NCBI GenBank assembly: GCA_031283505.1 | Contig: JAITBO010000384.1 | Location: 1 to 9,652 of the forward strand | Reading direction: 5' to 3' | DNA length: 9,652 bases | Source of the DNA: Treponema sp. | Lineage (GTDB): Bacteria; Spirochaetota; Spirochaetia; Treponematales; Breznakiellaceae | In this document: positions 1 to 8,891 of the stretch, piece by piece | How the letters are laid out: each line of letters starts with the position of its first letter | Numbering within the stretch: the first letter of the stretch is position 1 | The notes under the pieces: generated by a model | The model's input: only the letters and a program-made list of their open reading frames with translations | What the model was told of the DNA's origin: nothing | The model's database searches: none | Translations under genes and position numbers: made by a program

Positions 1-103
1 CCTCAATGGAGGGGAGCCCATGTCACATGGCATATCTTTGTCCTGGGCGGAGCCGCCTGCCACTGGGGTTCCGTCTGGTTTTTAGGCTGAAGCGCCCGGC
101 TGC

Positions 104-200
104 AGGGAACCAGAGGTTCAGGGAACCAGAGGTTCAGGGAACCAGAGGTTCAGGGAACCAGAGGTTCAGGGAACCAGAGGTTCCAGGAACCTCTGGTTCC
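104..200. repeat. Five 16-bp palindromic tandem repeats plus inverted terminal unit
   Basis: Five exact head-to-tail copies of the 16-mer AGGGAACCAGAGGTTC occupy 104–183. Each contains the dyad GAACC-AGA-GGTTC. The array ends with a unit in reverse orientation: GGAACCTCTGGTTCC at 186–200 is the exact reverse complement of 170–184, with one base between them, so the end can form a 15-bp stem. There are no spacers, so this is not a CRISPR array. Perfect identity of the copies suggests recent slippage expansion. Function is unknown. It could be a transcript-end structure, a protein-binding array, or a neutral variable-number repeat. Confidence 0.9.
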
Positions 201-217
201 GGTACTCCGTAGTTAAA

Positions 218-279
218 TGAGCCTGTTCCAAAAACTAATTGACGGTGCGCTAAACGTGCACGGTTTTGGAACAGGCTCA
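218..279. repeat. Dispersed stem-loop element, copy A (62 bp)
   Basis: Outer arms are TGAGCCTGTTCCAAAA (218–233) and its exact reverse complement TTTTGGAACAGGCTCA (264–279). An inner dyad, GTGCGC-TAAAC-GTGCAC (246–262), forms a second stem with one G·T pair. A T-run (282–288) follows on the plus strand. The reverse complement of this element matches 6055–6112 at about 53 of 58 aligned positions, counted by eye, with small gaps. It is therefore a dispersed element and not a one-off terminator. No protein is encoded. It could be a REP/MITE-like sequence or a mobile transcription terminator. Confidence 0.85.
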
Positions 280-332
280 AATTTTTTTCTTTCGGTAATT
301 GCTCATATCACGCGGTTTAGTGTAACAACCTG

Positions 333-701
333 CTAGAGCCTGATTACCGGAGCGGTGTTCCAAAGCCGTTCCAGTTCATAAAAAGAACGGGATTTCTCAG
401 TCATGAGGTGTACCACCACGGCGCCCAGGTCGATTAATGTCCATTCATCTTCTGAGGCTATTTTACGCCTGATTCTGAAAATTTCGATCCCCCGATCCCG
501 GCAATAATCCTTGATATGCCGCAGCAGGCCCATACGGTGGATATGGCTTGAAACCGTTGCAATCACGAAGAAATCGGTCCAGCCGTTCAATTCTCTCATG
601 TCCAGTACCGCCACATCTTCGCCTTTGTGGTCCTGGAGCAAAACACCCAAAGCCCGGACAAGGGCGGTTCCCTCTTCATTCGCCAATAACGTATCGTCCA
701 T
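333..701 (-). CDS. rsfS: Ribosome silencing factor RsfS
   Basis: This 122-residue protein is a full-length RsfS (RsfS/YbeB/iojap family). Members bind ribosomal protein L14 on the 50S subunit and block joining with 30S, lowering translation when nutrients are scarce. Family hallmarks are visible: a central segment with DFFVIATVSS followed by H (about 43–53), and a C-terminal block with EWTLIDLGAVVVHLM, then a FYELERLW end (about 86–114). The ATG at 701 is preceded by AGGG at a workable distance. Its first 26 bases overlap the end of the LCP-family gene, so it is the last, translationally coupled gene of the operon. rsfS often lies next to nadD in bacteria, which fits the arrangement here. Confidence 0.95.
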   Translation of the reverse strand: MDDTLLANEEGTALVRALGVLLQDHKGEDVAVLDMRELNGWTDFFVIATVSSHIHRMGLLRHIKDYCRDRGIEIFRIRRKIASEDEWTLIDLGAVVVHLMTEKSRSFYELERLWNTAPVIRL

Positions 702-1898
702 TAAAATCCCTGCCGATAATAAGCGTAAAATCCGACCTGTAATCCAAATTTTGCAGGCCCATATTCAATTCTATATCCAGTTCCTCCGGCGCGACGGCTT
801 CGGAACGAAGATTGGTACAGTGGATAATATCCGCGAAGATACGAGCCACCCCGGAGGAATCGGACCGGTCTATGATTTCCGTGGCCTCGTAATCGCTCCG
901 GCTGGCGTTTCCGATGGAAATGACATCGTATCCGAATCCCCGGAGCAGTTCCGCAGTTCGTCCCGCAAGGCCCGTAATCCCCGTACCATTCAGGATTTCT
1001 ACCGTAAAAACCCGTTCCGTGAGGGAACCTTCCACCTGCCGCGTTAGAGCGCCCAGAGACTGGCGTACTATCTCCTTAATGAGGCTCCCGTCATAATAGG
1101 GGAAGAGGAGTATCTGCCCCGATACTTCCCGGTAATTTCCCCCTACGGACTGGACGTTTACCCTGTCCGTATCAATATTCGACAACTCATCAAAAAGCCG
1201 TATACGGGTATGCTGATTCATGCCGGTCCTTATCAGAGGCTGAACGGTCTGGAGCATGGCGGGGTTTTTTAGGACTTCGTTTTTTTCCCCCAGCCTGTTG
1301 ATAAAGCCCAGGAAAAAACGCTGCCGCCTGAAGGTCACGAGATCAGCGTCCTCCTCAGGAAGCCGGTAGGTAAGAAACGAAAGAACCTTATCCCCGTCCA
1401 GCCGGGTTACCCCTGAGGAAAACAGGATCAGGTTATCCGGATCGTACTCCGAGACCGCCGCAGGGATAAATAGTTCCACACCTTCTATAAGGTCCGCCAT
1501 TTTTCCCAGGCCAGGCAGGTCGTACACCATGGAAAAATTGATGTCAATCCCCAGAAGATCCTCAATTTCACTTTCAAACGTCGTTATGCGATGAGAATCA
1601 TAAACCGTATCTATACGATCTACCCGGTTGATCCGCTTGATTATCAGGCCGACCTCTCCGGGAATATCAAAAATCGCCGCCCTTTTGGTTCCGGGATAGT
1701 ACATCAGTACATAGGATGCCAGGGGCTTCCCTTCAGACTCAAAAACAAAGAGAGTATTGATAACCCGGTCGCCGGACAGGGCTTCCTCTATAGGGTCCTG
1801 CCGCAAAGCCATAGCGGTGAACAAAGCCCCTGCTCCCAGGAGCGCCGCGATGGCGGCCAGGAGGAAGATACTTGCATCGGTTTTGACTTGCCTTCCCC

Positions 1899-1902
<4 letters not shown>
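676..1902 (-). CDS. Membrane-anchored LCP-like protein with LytR_C domain
   Basis: This 408-residue protein has a short basic N-terminus, one membrane helix (about 11–33), a divergent LytR-CpsA-Psr (LCP) domain (about 45–210) and a C-terminal LytR_C domain (about 299–400, with VEILNGTG…GLAGRTAELL…FTLIIG). Classical LCP enzymes transfer polyprenyl-linked glycopolymers to peptidoglycan. The stretch YR…FRRQ (R180, R192, R193) and the LDG…L region (168–175) resemble the LCP core, but the usual SIPRDT segment reads DIPGEV (79–84), losing its arginine. Transferase activity is therefore uncertain. The start is GTG, sharing GTGA with the stop of nadD–yqeK, with GGAGGG four bases upstream. It precedes rsfS in the operon. 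A role at the cell envelope is inferred; the substrate is unknown. Confidence 0.82.
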
Positions 1903-4216
<2,314 letters not shown>

Positions 4217-4342
4217 TTAGAACAAACTCCACCGCTTCTACCGGACGGCAACCCGCAACTTGGGAGAGAACTATATTTTTCTGCCTTTTGTGAGAGGATG
4301 TAACACATAACCGTCACGGTTGAGTTCCCCCCATGAGGTTGG

Positions 4343-4600
4343 CTATTCGGCGGCGGGAATGACACCGGCAAGTTTACGACCCCGGCGCTGGGAAAAGGAG
4401 ACTGTCCCGTCTACCTTGGCAAAAAGGGTATAGTCCCCGCCGCAACCCACGTTGAGACCAGGGTGTATTTTTGTACCCCTTTGGCGCACGATGATGGTTC
4501 CGGCCTTAACCAAAGCGCCGCTGGAGGCCTTAACGCCCAAGTATTGGGGATTCGAGTCCCGTCCGTTTTTCGCGCCGCTACCGCCCCGTTTCCGTGCCAT
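4343..4600 (-). CDS. rpmA: 50S ribosomal protein L27
   Basis: This 85-residue protein is complete L27, whose flexible N-terminus reaches the peptidyl-transferase centre. The family signature [19 protein letters not shown] begins at about residue 6, and [19 protein letters not shown] follows at about 34. A strong GGAGG lies eight bases upstream of the ATG, so this start is well supported. The mature-type N-terminus (MARKRGG) starts at the first codon: there is no upstream extension carrying a cleavage site, although a Prp-type protease gene lies one base upstream. The gene is third in the rplU-led operon. Order L21–Prp–L27–Obg is a widespread arrangement. Confidence 0.97.
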   Translation of the reverse strand: MARKRGGSGAKNGRDSNPQYLGVKASSGALVKAGTIIVRQRGTKIHPGLNVGCGGDYTLFAKVDGTVSFSQRRGRKLAGVIPAAE

Positions 4601-4601
4601 A

Positions 4602-4940
4602 TTAATTCCTCCGTTCTCTGTGTATATTCAGTCTGCAAAATTCCGGATAGAGTTCAGCCACAGAACTGAAGCCTTCGATAAGGAAAGCTCCGACGCCGGA
4701 AAGAAAATCCCGGCCACCGCCTGAATAATCCGTCTCCATCCAGAAAACTCCCCGTCCCGGAGCGCCGCCCCGGAGGGTCACCCCTTCCCTGCCGGAAAGA
4801 GTTCTAAAAGCCGTCCGTGTAAGAACCGAGACCGCAGCGCATACCACATCATTGCCTCCGGGTCCCGCTTTGGCGTGGCCTGTGACTTTACAGGACAGAA
4901 GAAGTCCCGCCTCGTCCAAAGCCGCGTCAATGTCGATCAT
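4602..4940 (-). CDS. prp: Prp-family ribosomal-processing cysteine protease (YsxB-like)
   Basis: This 112-residue protein belongs to the Prp (YsxB/TM1457) family. In Staphylococcus and relatives Prp removes an N-terminal extension from L27. The catalytic pair is present in the usual spacing: H22 in GHAKAG and C34 in [11 protein letters not shown]. Length is typical. It lies six bases downstream of rplU and one base upstream of rpmA, the standard position for this family. The adjacent L27 has no extension to cleave, so the substrate here may be different, or the protein may serve another role in ribosome assembly. No strong ribosome-binding site precedes the ATG, so translation may depend on coupling to rplU. 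Confidence 0.9.
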   Translation of the reverse strand: MIDIDAALDEAGLLLSCKVTGHAKAGPGGNDVVCAAVSVLTRTAFRTLSGREGVTLRGGAPGRGVFWMETDYSGGGRDFLSGVGAFLIEGFSSVAELYPEFCRLNIHRERRN

Positions 4941-4946
4941 AACGGA

Positions 4947-5285
4947 TCAAGCCCCGATACTATCCCCAATTTTAATGTCTTCGATCTTAATAATCGAATA
5001 CTGCTGCCTATGTCCCTGTTTGCGGCGGTAATCCTTTTTAGGCTTATACTTGAAAACGATGATCTTATCGCCCTTCAAATGACTTTCCACCGTCGCGGAG
5101 ACCTTGACGCCCGGAACATAAGGAGCCCCAAGGGTAACCGAATCCGGGGAATCTCCTTTAGACAAAAGAAGAACCGAGTCAATCTCTAGGGCGTCTCCCG
5201 GCTCCGCGTCAATCCGGTCCACCTGCAACAACGCGCCCTTTTCAGCCTTATACTGCTTGCCTTTAAATTCAACCAATGCGTACAT
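4947..5285 (-). CDS. rplU: 50S ribosomal protein L21
   Basis: This 112-residue protein is L21, a 23S rRNA-binding protein of the large subunit. It starts with the typical MYALVEFKGKQYK and has the conserved basic block KYKPKKDYRRKQGHRQQY (about 79–96) followed by the IKIEDI C-terminus. Length is normal. It is the first gene of the minus-strand operon. AAGGA lies about ten bases upstream of the ATG, and a good promoter lies 44–73 bases upstream, giving a short leader of roughly 35–40 bases. Confidence 0.97.
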   Translation of the reverse strand: MYALVEFKGKQYKAEKGALLQVDRIDAEPGDALEIDSVLLLSKGDSPDSVTLGAPYVPGVKVSATVESHLKGDKIIVFKYKPKKDYRRKQGHRQQYSIIKIEDIKIGDSIGA

Positions 5286-5328
5286 GAATCATCATCCTTC
5301 TGATACAATCTGATACAAATAGAAGTAA

Positions 5329-5358
5329 CTTATATCTCAATCTTGATGTAAATGTCAA
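5329..5358 (-). promoter_or_regulatory. Sigma-70-type promoter of the rplU operon
   Basis: Read on the minus strand there is a perfect -35 box TTGACA (5358–5353), an 18-base spacer and a TATAAG -10 box (5334–5329). Transcription would begin near 5322, a short distance upstream of rplU. Within the leader, GTATCAGATT then GTATCAGAAG (about 5318–5298) forms a small direct repeat of unknown meaning. No other comparable promoter was seen inside the operon, although the 150-base gap before obgE could hide a weak one. Confidence 0.72.
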
Positions 5359-5419
5359 GAGGTATAGATGCCTGGCAGATTGATTACACTAAACAGCGTG
5401 ATACAATTACTGAAAGAAA

Positions 5420-5515
5420 GAAATTTAACCACGAGGGCACGGAGTTTCACGGAGATGAAACCCGATTAGTAATAAAAACTCCGTATTCCTCCGTGTATCT
5501 CCGTAGTTAAATTTC
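5420..5515. repeat. Imperfect palindrome built of CACGGAG repeats
   Basis: The outer ends GAAATTTAAC (5420–5429) and GTTAAATTTC (5506–5515) are exact reverse complements. Inside, the left arm carries CACGAGG, CACGGAG and CACGGAG, and the right arm carries their complements as CTCCGT, CCTCCGTG and CTCCGT, with small insertions. A loop of about 25 bases separates the arms. Sequences of this CACGGAG style recur in intergenic regions of many bacteria, as I recall, so this is probably a dispersed repeat and not a local regulatory site. Part of the right arm (CTCCGTAGTTAAAT, 5499–5512) recurs exactly at 205–218. Confidence 0.75.
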
Positions 5516-5591
5516 CTATGCGTTTATCCTGTCCTCCCCCCCTTATTTGGCGAAATTTTCGCTTCCCGATTACATTTTTTTCAAATTCCCC

Positions 5592-5620
5592 TTGACGATT
5601 ATAAAAATAGATATTATAGT
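5592..5620 (+). promoter_or_regulatory. Promoter of the ArsR/SmtB-family regulator
   Basis: TTGACG (5592–5597) and TATAGT (5615–5620) are separated by exactly 17 bases, a good sigma-70-type match in an AT-rich setting. The operator-like palindrome starts at the last base of the -10 box, so a bound repressor would cover the start of transcription. This fits negative autoregulation. Confidence 0.7.
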
Positions 5621-5635
5621 TGAACATATATTCAA
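5620..5635. promoter_or_regulatory. Operator-like inverted repeat before the regulator gene
   Basis: TTGAACATATATTCAA is a near-perfect 16-bp palindrome (TTGAA/TTCAA outer arms, one mismatched pair inside). ArsR/SmtB repressors commonly bind AT-rich imperfect palindromes of the TGAA…TTCA kind overlapping the promoter. Position at the -10/+1 zone supports this role. The half-site TTGAA recurs in the inverted repeat before the ATPase gene. Confidence 0.7.
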
Positions 5636-5658
5636 TCGTTGTATTGACGGAGGGAACT

Positions 5659-6027
5659 ATGACCGGACCGGGGTCTGAAACCGACAGGTGTGACTGCAAC
5701 GTGATCCATGAGGATGTAATCGCCAGAGTGAAGAAGCTCATGCCGGAAGACGAAACCCTCCTTAATCTGGCGGATATGTTCAAAGTGTTCAGCGATTCCA
5801 CCAGGGTGCGGATACTCTGCGCCCTCCAGCATTCCGAAATGTGCGTCTGCGACATCGCGGCCCTGCTGGGGATGACCAAGTCGGCTATCTCCCACCAACT
5901 GCGGTCCCTCAGGCAGACCAGGCTGGTCAAGTACCGCAAGGACGGCAAGGTGGTCTACTATTCCCTGGACGACGAACACGTGGGCAGCATTTTCGCCCAG
6001 GGTTTGCTCCATGTAAACGAAGGATGA
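5659..6027 (+). CDS. ArsR/SmtB-family metal-sensing repressor (CadC/SmtB type)
   Basis: This 122-residue winged-helix protein represses its operon until it binds metal. The recognition helix is clear (KSAISHQLRSLRQ, 74–86), followed by the wing LVKYRKDGKVVYYSL. Both classical sensing sites appear present. The alpha3N site is suggested by C11/C13 near the N-terminus plus C62 and C64 in MCVCDIA. The alpha5 site is matched by D105-x-H107…H118-x2-E121, the SmtB spacing. Such sensors respond to Zn, Cd or Pb. I chose the ATG at 5659 because GGAGGG lies just upstream and the earlier in-frame ATG at 5620 falls inside the promoter/operator. The efflux ATPase gene follows after about 160 bases. Confidence 0.93.
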   Translation: MTGPGSETDRCDCNVIHEDVIARVKKLMPEDETLLNLADMFKVFSDSTRVRILCALQHSEMCVCDIAALLGMTKSAISHQLRSLRQTRLVKYRKDGKVVYYSLDDEHVGSIFAQGLLHVNEG

Positions 6028-6053
6028 GGCGGGCCTGTTTTTTAAAAACAAAC

Positions 6054-6112
6054 TCGAACCTGTTTCAAAACCGTGCGCGTTTAGCGCGTCAATTAGTTTT
6101 GGAACAGCCTCA
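6054..6112. repeat. Dispersed stem-loop element, copy B
   Basis: Outer arms CCTGTTTCAAAAC (6059–6071) and GTTTTGGAACAG (6096–6107) pair with one mismatch-type change. An inner dyad of GCGC-type arms encloses the same five-base loop as copy A. It matches the reverse complement of 218–279 at about 53 of 58 aligned positions, so the two copies are in opposite orientation. A T-run (6121–6127) follows on the plus strand. Lying between the regulator and the ATPase gene, it may end or attenuate read-through from the regulator promoter. Confidence 0.82.
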
Positions 6113-6125
6113 CTGTGTTATTTTT

Positions 6126-6160
6126 TTGAACATCGGTTGAATAATTTGTCAACCGTTCAA
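6126..6160. promoter_or_regulatory. Operator-like nested inverted repeat before the metal ATPase
   Basis: CGGTTGA (6134–6140) and TCAACCG (6149–6155) form an exact inverted repeat with an eight-base spacer. They are flanked by TTGAA (6126–6130) and TTCAA (6156–6160), the same half-sites as the palindrome before the regulator gene. It ends about 28 bases before the ATPase start codon. This suggests the repressor also acts here. I could not find an equally convincing -35/-10 pair, so a separate ATPase promoter remains uncertain. Confidence 0.6.
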
Positions 6161-6188
6161 TTCAGTTCTGTTGAAGAGGTGATTAATT

Positions 6189-8315
6189 ATGGAAGCAGTT
6201 GTCAGAAAAGAATTCACTCTGGAAGGGCTCTGTTGTCCGGTATGCGCCGGAAAAATTGAAGAAAAGATACGCGCCCTGGACGGTGTGCTTGGGGCGACCG
6301 TGAATTTTACCAGCCAGCTTTTGACCATGGAGATCGGGGATAAAGCAAAGGCCGGAACCGTCGTAACCGAGGCCGGGTCCATAATCCGGTTTGTCGAGCC
6401 GGACATCGTGATGAACGAAAAAAAAACCGGGGCGGCGAACTTCGCGGATGCGGATGCCGAAGAGGTCCGACGGAACCGGCGGCGACGGACGCGCCGTATC
6501 CTGCTGGGCGCCGGAACGTTGCTTTTCGCCTCCGGCCTGGCGTTCCCCTTGCCCCGGTACGCGGAATTTGCCGTGTTCCTGGTGAGTTATCTCCTCATCG
6601 GGGGGGATGTGGTCTGGCTTGCCCTGAAAAACATTGCCCGGGGGCGTATCTTCGACGAAAACTTCCTCATGAGCCTGTCCACAATAGGGGCCTTCGCTAT
6701 AGGGGAGTATCCCGAGGCGGCGGCGGTGATGCTCTTCTACCAGGTGGGGGAAGCGTTCCAGAGCTACGCTGTAGGCCGCTCCCGGAAGTCCATCGCCGCC
6801 CTCATGGACATACGCCCGGACTTTGCCAACCTGAAAACCGAAACCGGCCTGCGCCGGGTCTCCCCGGAGGAAGTGAAGGTGGGGGACCTTATCGTGGTAA
6901 AGCCTGGGGAGAAAATACCTCTGGACGGCACGGTCCTTGAAGGCCGTTCCGTCCTGGACACTTCGGCCTTGACGGGGGAATCTCTGCCCAGAGACGTTGA
7001 AAAAGGGAGCGAAGTCCTGTCCGGTTCCGTCAACAAGAACGGCCTCCTGACCATCGAGGTGTCCAAGGAATTCGGGGAGACCACGGTTTCCAAGATCCTG
7101 CAACTGGTACAGAACGCCGGGAGCCGGAAAGCCAAAATGGAGAACTTCATCACCAAGTTTGCCCGGTACTACACCCCGGCGGTGGTATTCGCCGCCCTGC
7201 TTCTGGCGGTCCTTCCCCCCCTCCTCCTGCCGGAAGCCCGCTTTGCCGACTGGATCCGCCGGGCCCTGGTGTTCCTGGTGGTGTCCTGCCCCTGTGCCCT
7301 GGTCATCTCCATCCCCCTAAGCTTCTTCGGGGGCATAGGCGGCGCTTCCCGCAGGGGCATCCTGGTAAAGGGCAGCAACTACCTGGAAGCCCTGAACAGC
7401 GTGGATACCGTGGTGTTCGACAAAACCGGCACTCTAACAAGGGGGGTCTTTAGCGTTACCGGCATAGTCCCCCAGGGCGTCTCCAGAGAGGAACTCCTCT
7501 ACTTCGCCGCCCATGCCGAAAGCCATTCGAGCCACCCCATAGCCCAGTCCATCCTCAAGGCCTACGGCGGGCAGGTTTCGGCGGAAAACATAACCGAATA
7601 CGAGGAAACCGCCGGTCAGGGAGTGCGGGTCCGGGTGGACGGCAGAACCGTACTGGCCGGGAACGGTAAACTCCTGGAAGAAGCGGGTATCCCCTGGGCC
7701 GCTCCGGATGTTCCCGGCACGGTGGTCTACCTCGCCATAGACGGCGCATTTGCCGGGTATATCGTTATCTCCGACGAGTTGAAAGGGGACGGCAGGCAGG
7801 CGGTCGCGGCCCTCAAAGCCCTGGGAGTAAAAACTATCGCCATGTTCACCGGAGACTCCCGGCGGGTGGCGGAAAAGATCGGGAAGGAAACCGGCATAGA
7901 CAAAGTTTACGCGGAACTTCTGCCCCATCAAAAAGTAGAAAAACTTGAAGAACTGGAAGGGCGCGGTTCAAGGACGGGCAAACTGGTGTTCGTAGGGGAC
8001 GGCATCAACGACGCGCCGGTTCTGGCCCGGGCCGATGTGGGCATAGCCATGGGCGGGGCCGGTTCCGACGCAGCCATAGAAGCCGCCGACGTGGTGATCA
8101 TGACCGACGAGCCTTCCAAAATCGCCGAAGCCATAGGCATAGCAAAGCGGACCCGGACCATAGTCTGGCAGAACATCCTGTTCGCCCTGGGAGTCAAGCT
8201 GACCATCCTGATCCTGGGCGCTCTGGGGATAGCCGCCATGTGGGAAGCCGTGTTCGGCGACGTGGGCGTTGCGGTCATCGCCACCGTGAACGCCATGCGG
8301 GCCTTAAAGAAATAA
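6189..8315 (+). CDS. Zn/Cd/Pb-exporting P1B-type ATPase (ZntA/CadA family)
   Basis: This 708-residue heavy-metal pump is complete. Residues 7–73 form one HMA domain with metal motif CCPVC (15–19), a variant of the usual CxxC. An Arg-rich stretch (94–103) precedes the first membrane helices (about 104–190). Hallmarks follow in order: TGES 262–265 (actuator), CPC 367–369 in the transport helix, phosphorylation site DKTGT at D411, HP at 449–450, GDGINDAP 603–610, and a final helix pair carrying K670 and D691. The CPC with this Lys/Asp pair, spaced as in ZntA (K693/D714), indicates the P1B-2 group, which exports Zn, Cd and Pb, not Cu. GAGGTG lies upstream of the ATG. The ArsR/SmtB-type gene upstream is its likely regulator. 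Confidence 0.95.
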   Translation: MEAVVRKEFTLEGLCCPVCAGKIEEKIRALDGVLGATVNFTSQLLTMEIGDKAKAGTVVTEAGSIIRFVEPDIVMNEKKTGAANFADADAEEVRRNRRRRTRRILLGAGTLLFASGLAFPLPRYAEFAVFLVSYLLIGGDVVWLALKNIARGRIFDENFLMSLSTIGAFAIGEYPEAAAVMLFYQVGEAFQSYAVGRSRKSIAALMDIRPDFANLKTETGLRRVSPEEVKVGDLIVVKPGEKIPLDGTVLEGRSVLDTSALTGESLPRDVEKGSEVLSGSVNKNGLLTIEVSKEFGETTVSKILQLVQNAGSRKAKMENFITKFARYYTPAVVFAALLLAVLPPLLLPEARFADWIRRALVFLVVSCPCALVISIPLSFFGGIGGASRRGILVKGSNYLEALNSVDTVVFDKTGTLTRGVFSVTGIVPQGVSREELLYFAAHAESHSSHPIAQSILKAYGGQVSAENITEYEETAGQGVRVRVDGRTVLAGNGKLLEEAGIPWAAPDVPGTVVYLAIDGAFAGYIVISDELKGDGRQAVAALKALGVKTIAMFTGDSRRVAEKIGKETGIDKVYAELLPHQKVEKLEELEGRGSRTGKLVFVGDGINDAPVLARADVGIAMGGAGSDAAIEAADVVIMTDEPSKIAEAIGIAKRTRTIVWQNILFALGVKLTILILGALGIAAMWEAVFGDVGVAVIATVNAMRALKK

Positions 8316-8323
8316 CGCCGGGG

Positions 8324-8394
8324 AGGGGGGACTCCCCCCTACAGGTGCATCACGGATGCGCCCTACCCCCCCAGCGGGGGACTTCGCCCCCCGC
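8324..8394. repeat. Two GC-rich hairpins after the ATPase gene
   Basis: AGGGGGG (8324–8330) pairs with CCCCCCT (8334–8340) across a three-base loop. GCGGGGG (8374–8380) pairs with CCCCCGC (8388–8394) across seven bases. Neither is followed by a T-run, so they are not standard intrinsic terminators, although they begin nine bases after the ATPase stop. They may mark the 3' end of that transcript or be dispersed GC-rich filler. Confidence 0.6.
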
Positions 8395-8506
8395 AACACC
8401 CCCCCGGACCCGCCGCCGCGCCAATACGTAAGGGACAGGGACGGAATACGGTATAGAGAAGGACTCAAAAAACCTTAACCGCCCACAAAAAAGTGATTTC
8501 GTTCGT

Positions 8507-8530
8507 AAAACCTGGTTTTTTTATTTTTAT
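8507..8530 (+). terminator. Weak intrinsic terminator candidate
   Basis: AAAACC (8507–8512) and GGTTTT (8514–8519) are inverted, followed by a T-rich stretch to about 8530. The stem is short and mostly A–T with a tight loop, so efficiency would be low. It is the only hairpin plus T-run downstream of the ATPase gene. Confidence 0.35.
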
Positions 8531-8552
8531 GGGTTATATTCATGAACGAAAG

Positions 8553-8582
8553 TTGAGTATATTTTGATACGAATATTATAAA
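8553..8582 (+). promoter_or_regulatory. Candidate promoter upstream of the lipoprotein gene
   Basis: TTGAGT (8553–8558) and TATAAA (8577–8582) are 18 bases apart; TATTAT (8574–8579) is an alternative -10 at 15 bases. The start of transcription would be near 8590, leaving an unusually long leader of about 300 bases before the lipoprotein gene. The inverted repeat TTTCGTTC/GAACGAAA ends immediately upstream, where an activator might bind. Confidence 0.45.
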
Positions 8583-8891
8583 AGAAGCGGCGGGGCAGTG
8601 GAACAGCCTGGGCCGCCAACAAGGGGATTGGTAATATCTGACCGGTTAAAGAAAGCTTTTTCCTCTACATCCGGTTTAGACGTTGCCGATAAAATTTTAT
8701 CCCCCCCACACACACATATACACGAAATTTAAGTCCCTTACATACAGTCCTTTGGTTTTATAACTTTTTTTCTTCCCTCCTTTTTCCTTCTCCCTGGTCT
8801 GTTTCTTTTTCTCCTCTTTAATCTGCCCCCAATGAACTTTTGGTTTGTTCTCAATATTCGCTTTGCGGGAAAACAATACAAGGAGTTGTCT

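Larger units (their letters stand above)
1..332. other. Gene-free repeat-rich region downstream of rsfS
   Basis: I see no convincing gene here. An open frame at 6–212 on the plus strand is mostly translated tandem repeat. The stretch contains a short palindrome (CCATGT-C-ACATGG, 18–30), a small GC hairpin (GGCGG/CCGCC, 46–57), the 16-bp tandem repeats (104–200) and stem-loop element copy A (218–279). The 14 bases CTCCGTAGTTAAAT at 205–218 also occur exactly at 5499–5512 in another intergenic repeat. This suggests the region was assembled from dispersed repeats. It lies at the 3' end of the long minus-strand operon, so the hairpins may stabilise or end that transcript. Confidence 0.7.
5286..5658. 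other. Divergent intergenic region between rplU and the arsR-type gene
   Basis: The region holds the rplU promoter (5329–5358, leftward), a large palindromic repeat (5420–5515), and the promoter plus operator of the metal regulator (5592–5635, rightward). I see no gene. Open frames across it on either strand lack family resemblance and run antisense into the regulator gene. Confidence 0.8.
8316..8891. other. 576-bp intergenic region: hairpins, candidate promoter, low-complexity tracts
   Basis: No gene was found. In order it holds two GC-rich hairpins (8324–8340, 8374–8394), a weak terminator-like hairpin (8507–8530), an inverted repeat TTTCGTTC/GAACGAAA (8497–8504 and 8544–8551), a candidate promoter (8553–8582), a C7 run followed by CA repeats (8701–8716), and a pyrimidine-rich tract whose longest uninterrupted part is 8764–8795. 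GGAACAGCCTG at 8600–8610 resembles part of one arm of the stem-loop elements but has no partner arm. The left part is GC-rich, the right part AT-rich. Confidence 0.7.

Noticed and set aside
104..200. Possible CRISPR array
   Set aside because: The units are contiguous 16-mers without unique spacers and no cas gene is in the window.
6..212. Plus-strand open frame of 68 codons
   Set aside because: Most of it is the translated 16-bp tandem repeat; there is no ribosome site of note and no family resemblance.
4306..4320. Terminator between rpmA and obgE (AACCGT-G-ACGGTT on the minus strand)
   Set aside because: The stem is six pairs with a one-base loop and has no T-run after it on the minus strand.
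5466..5948. Minus-strand open frame overlapping the regulator promoter
   Set aside because: It runs antisense through the winged-helix gene and the palindromic repeat and shows no domain.
6183..7103. 306-codon minus-strand open frame opposite the metal ATPase
   Set aside because: Antisense of a gene with all P1B-ATPase motifs; composition is that of a codon shadow.
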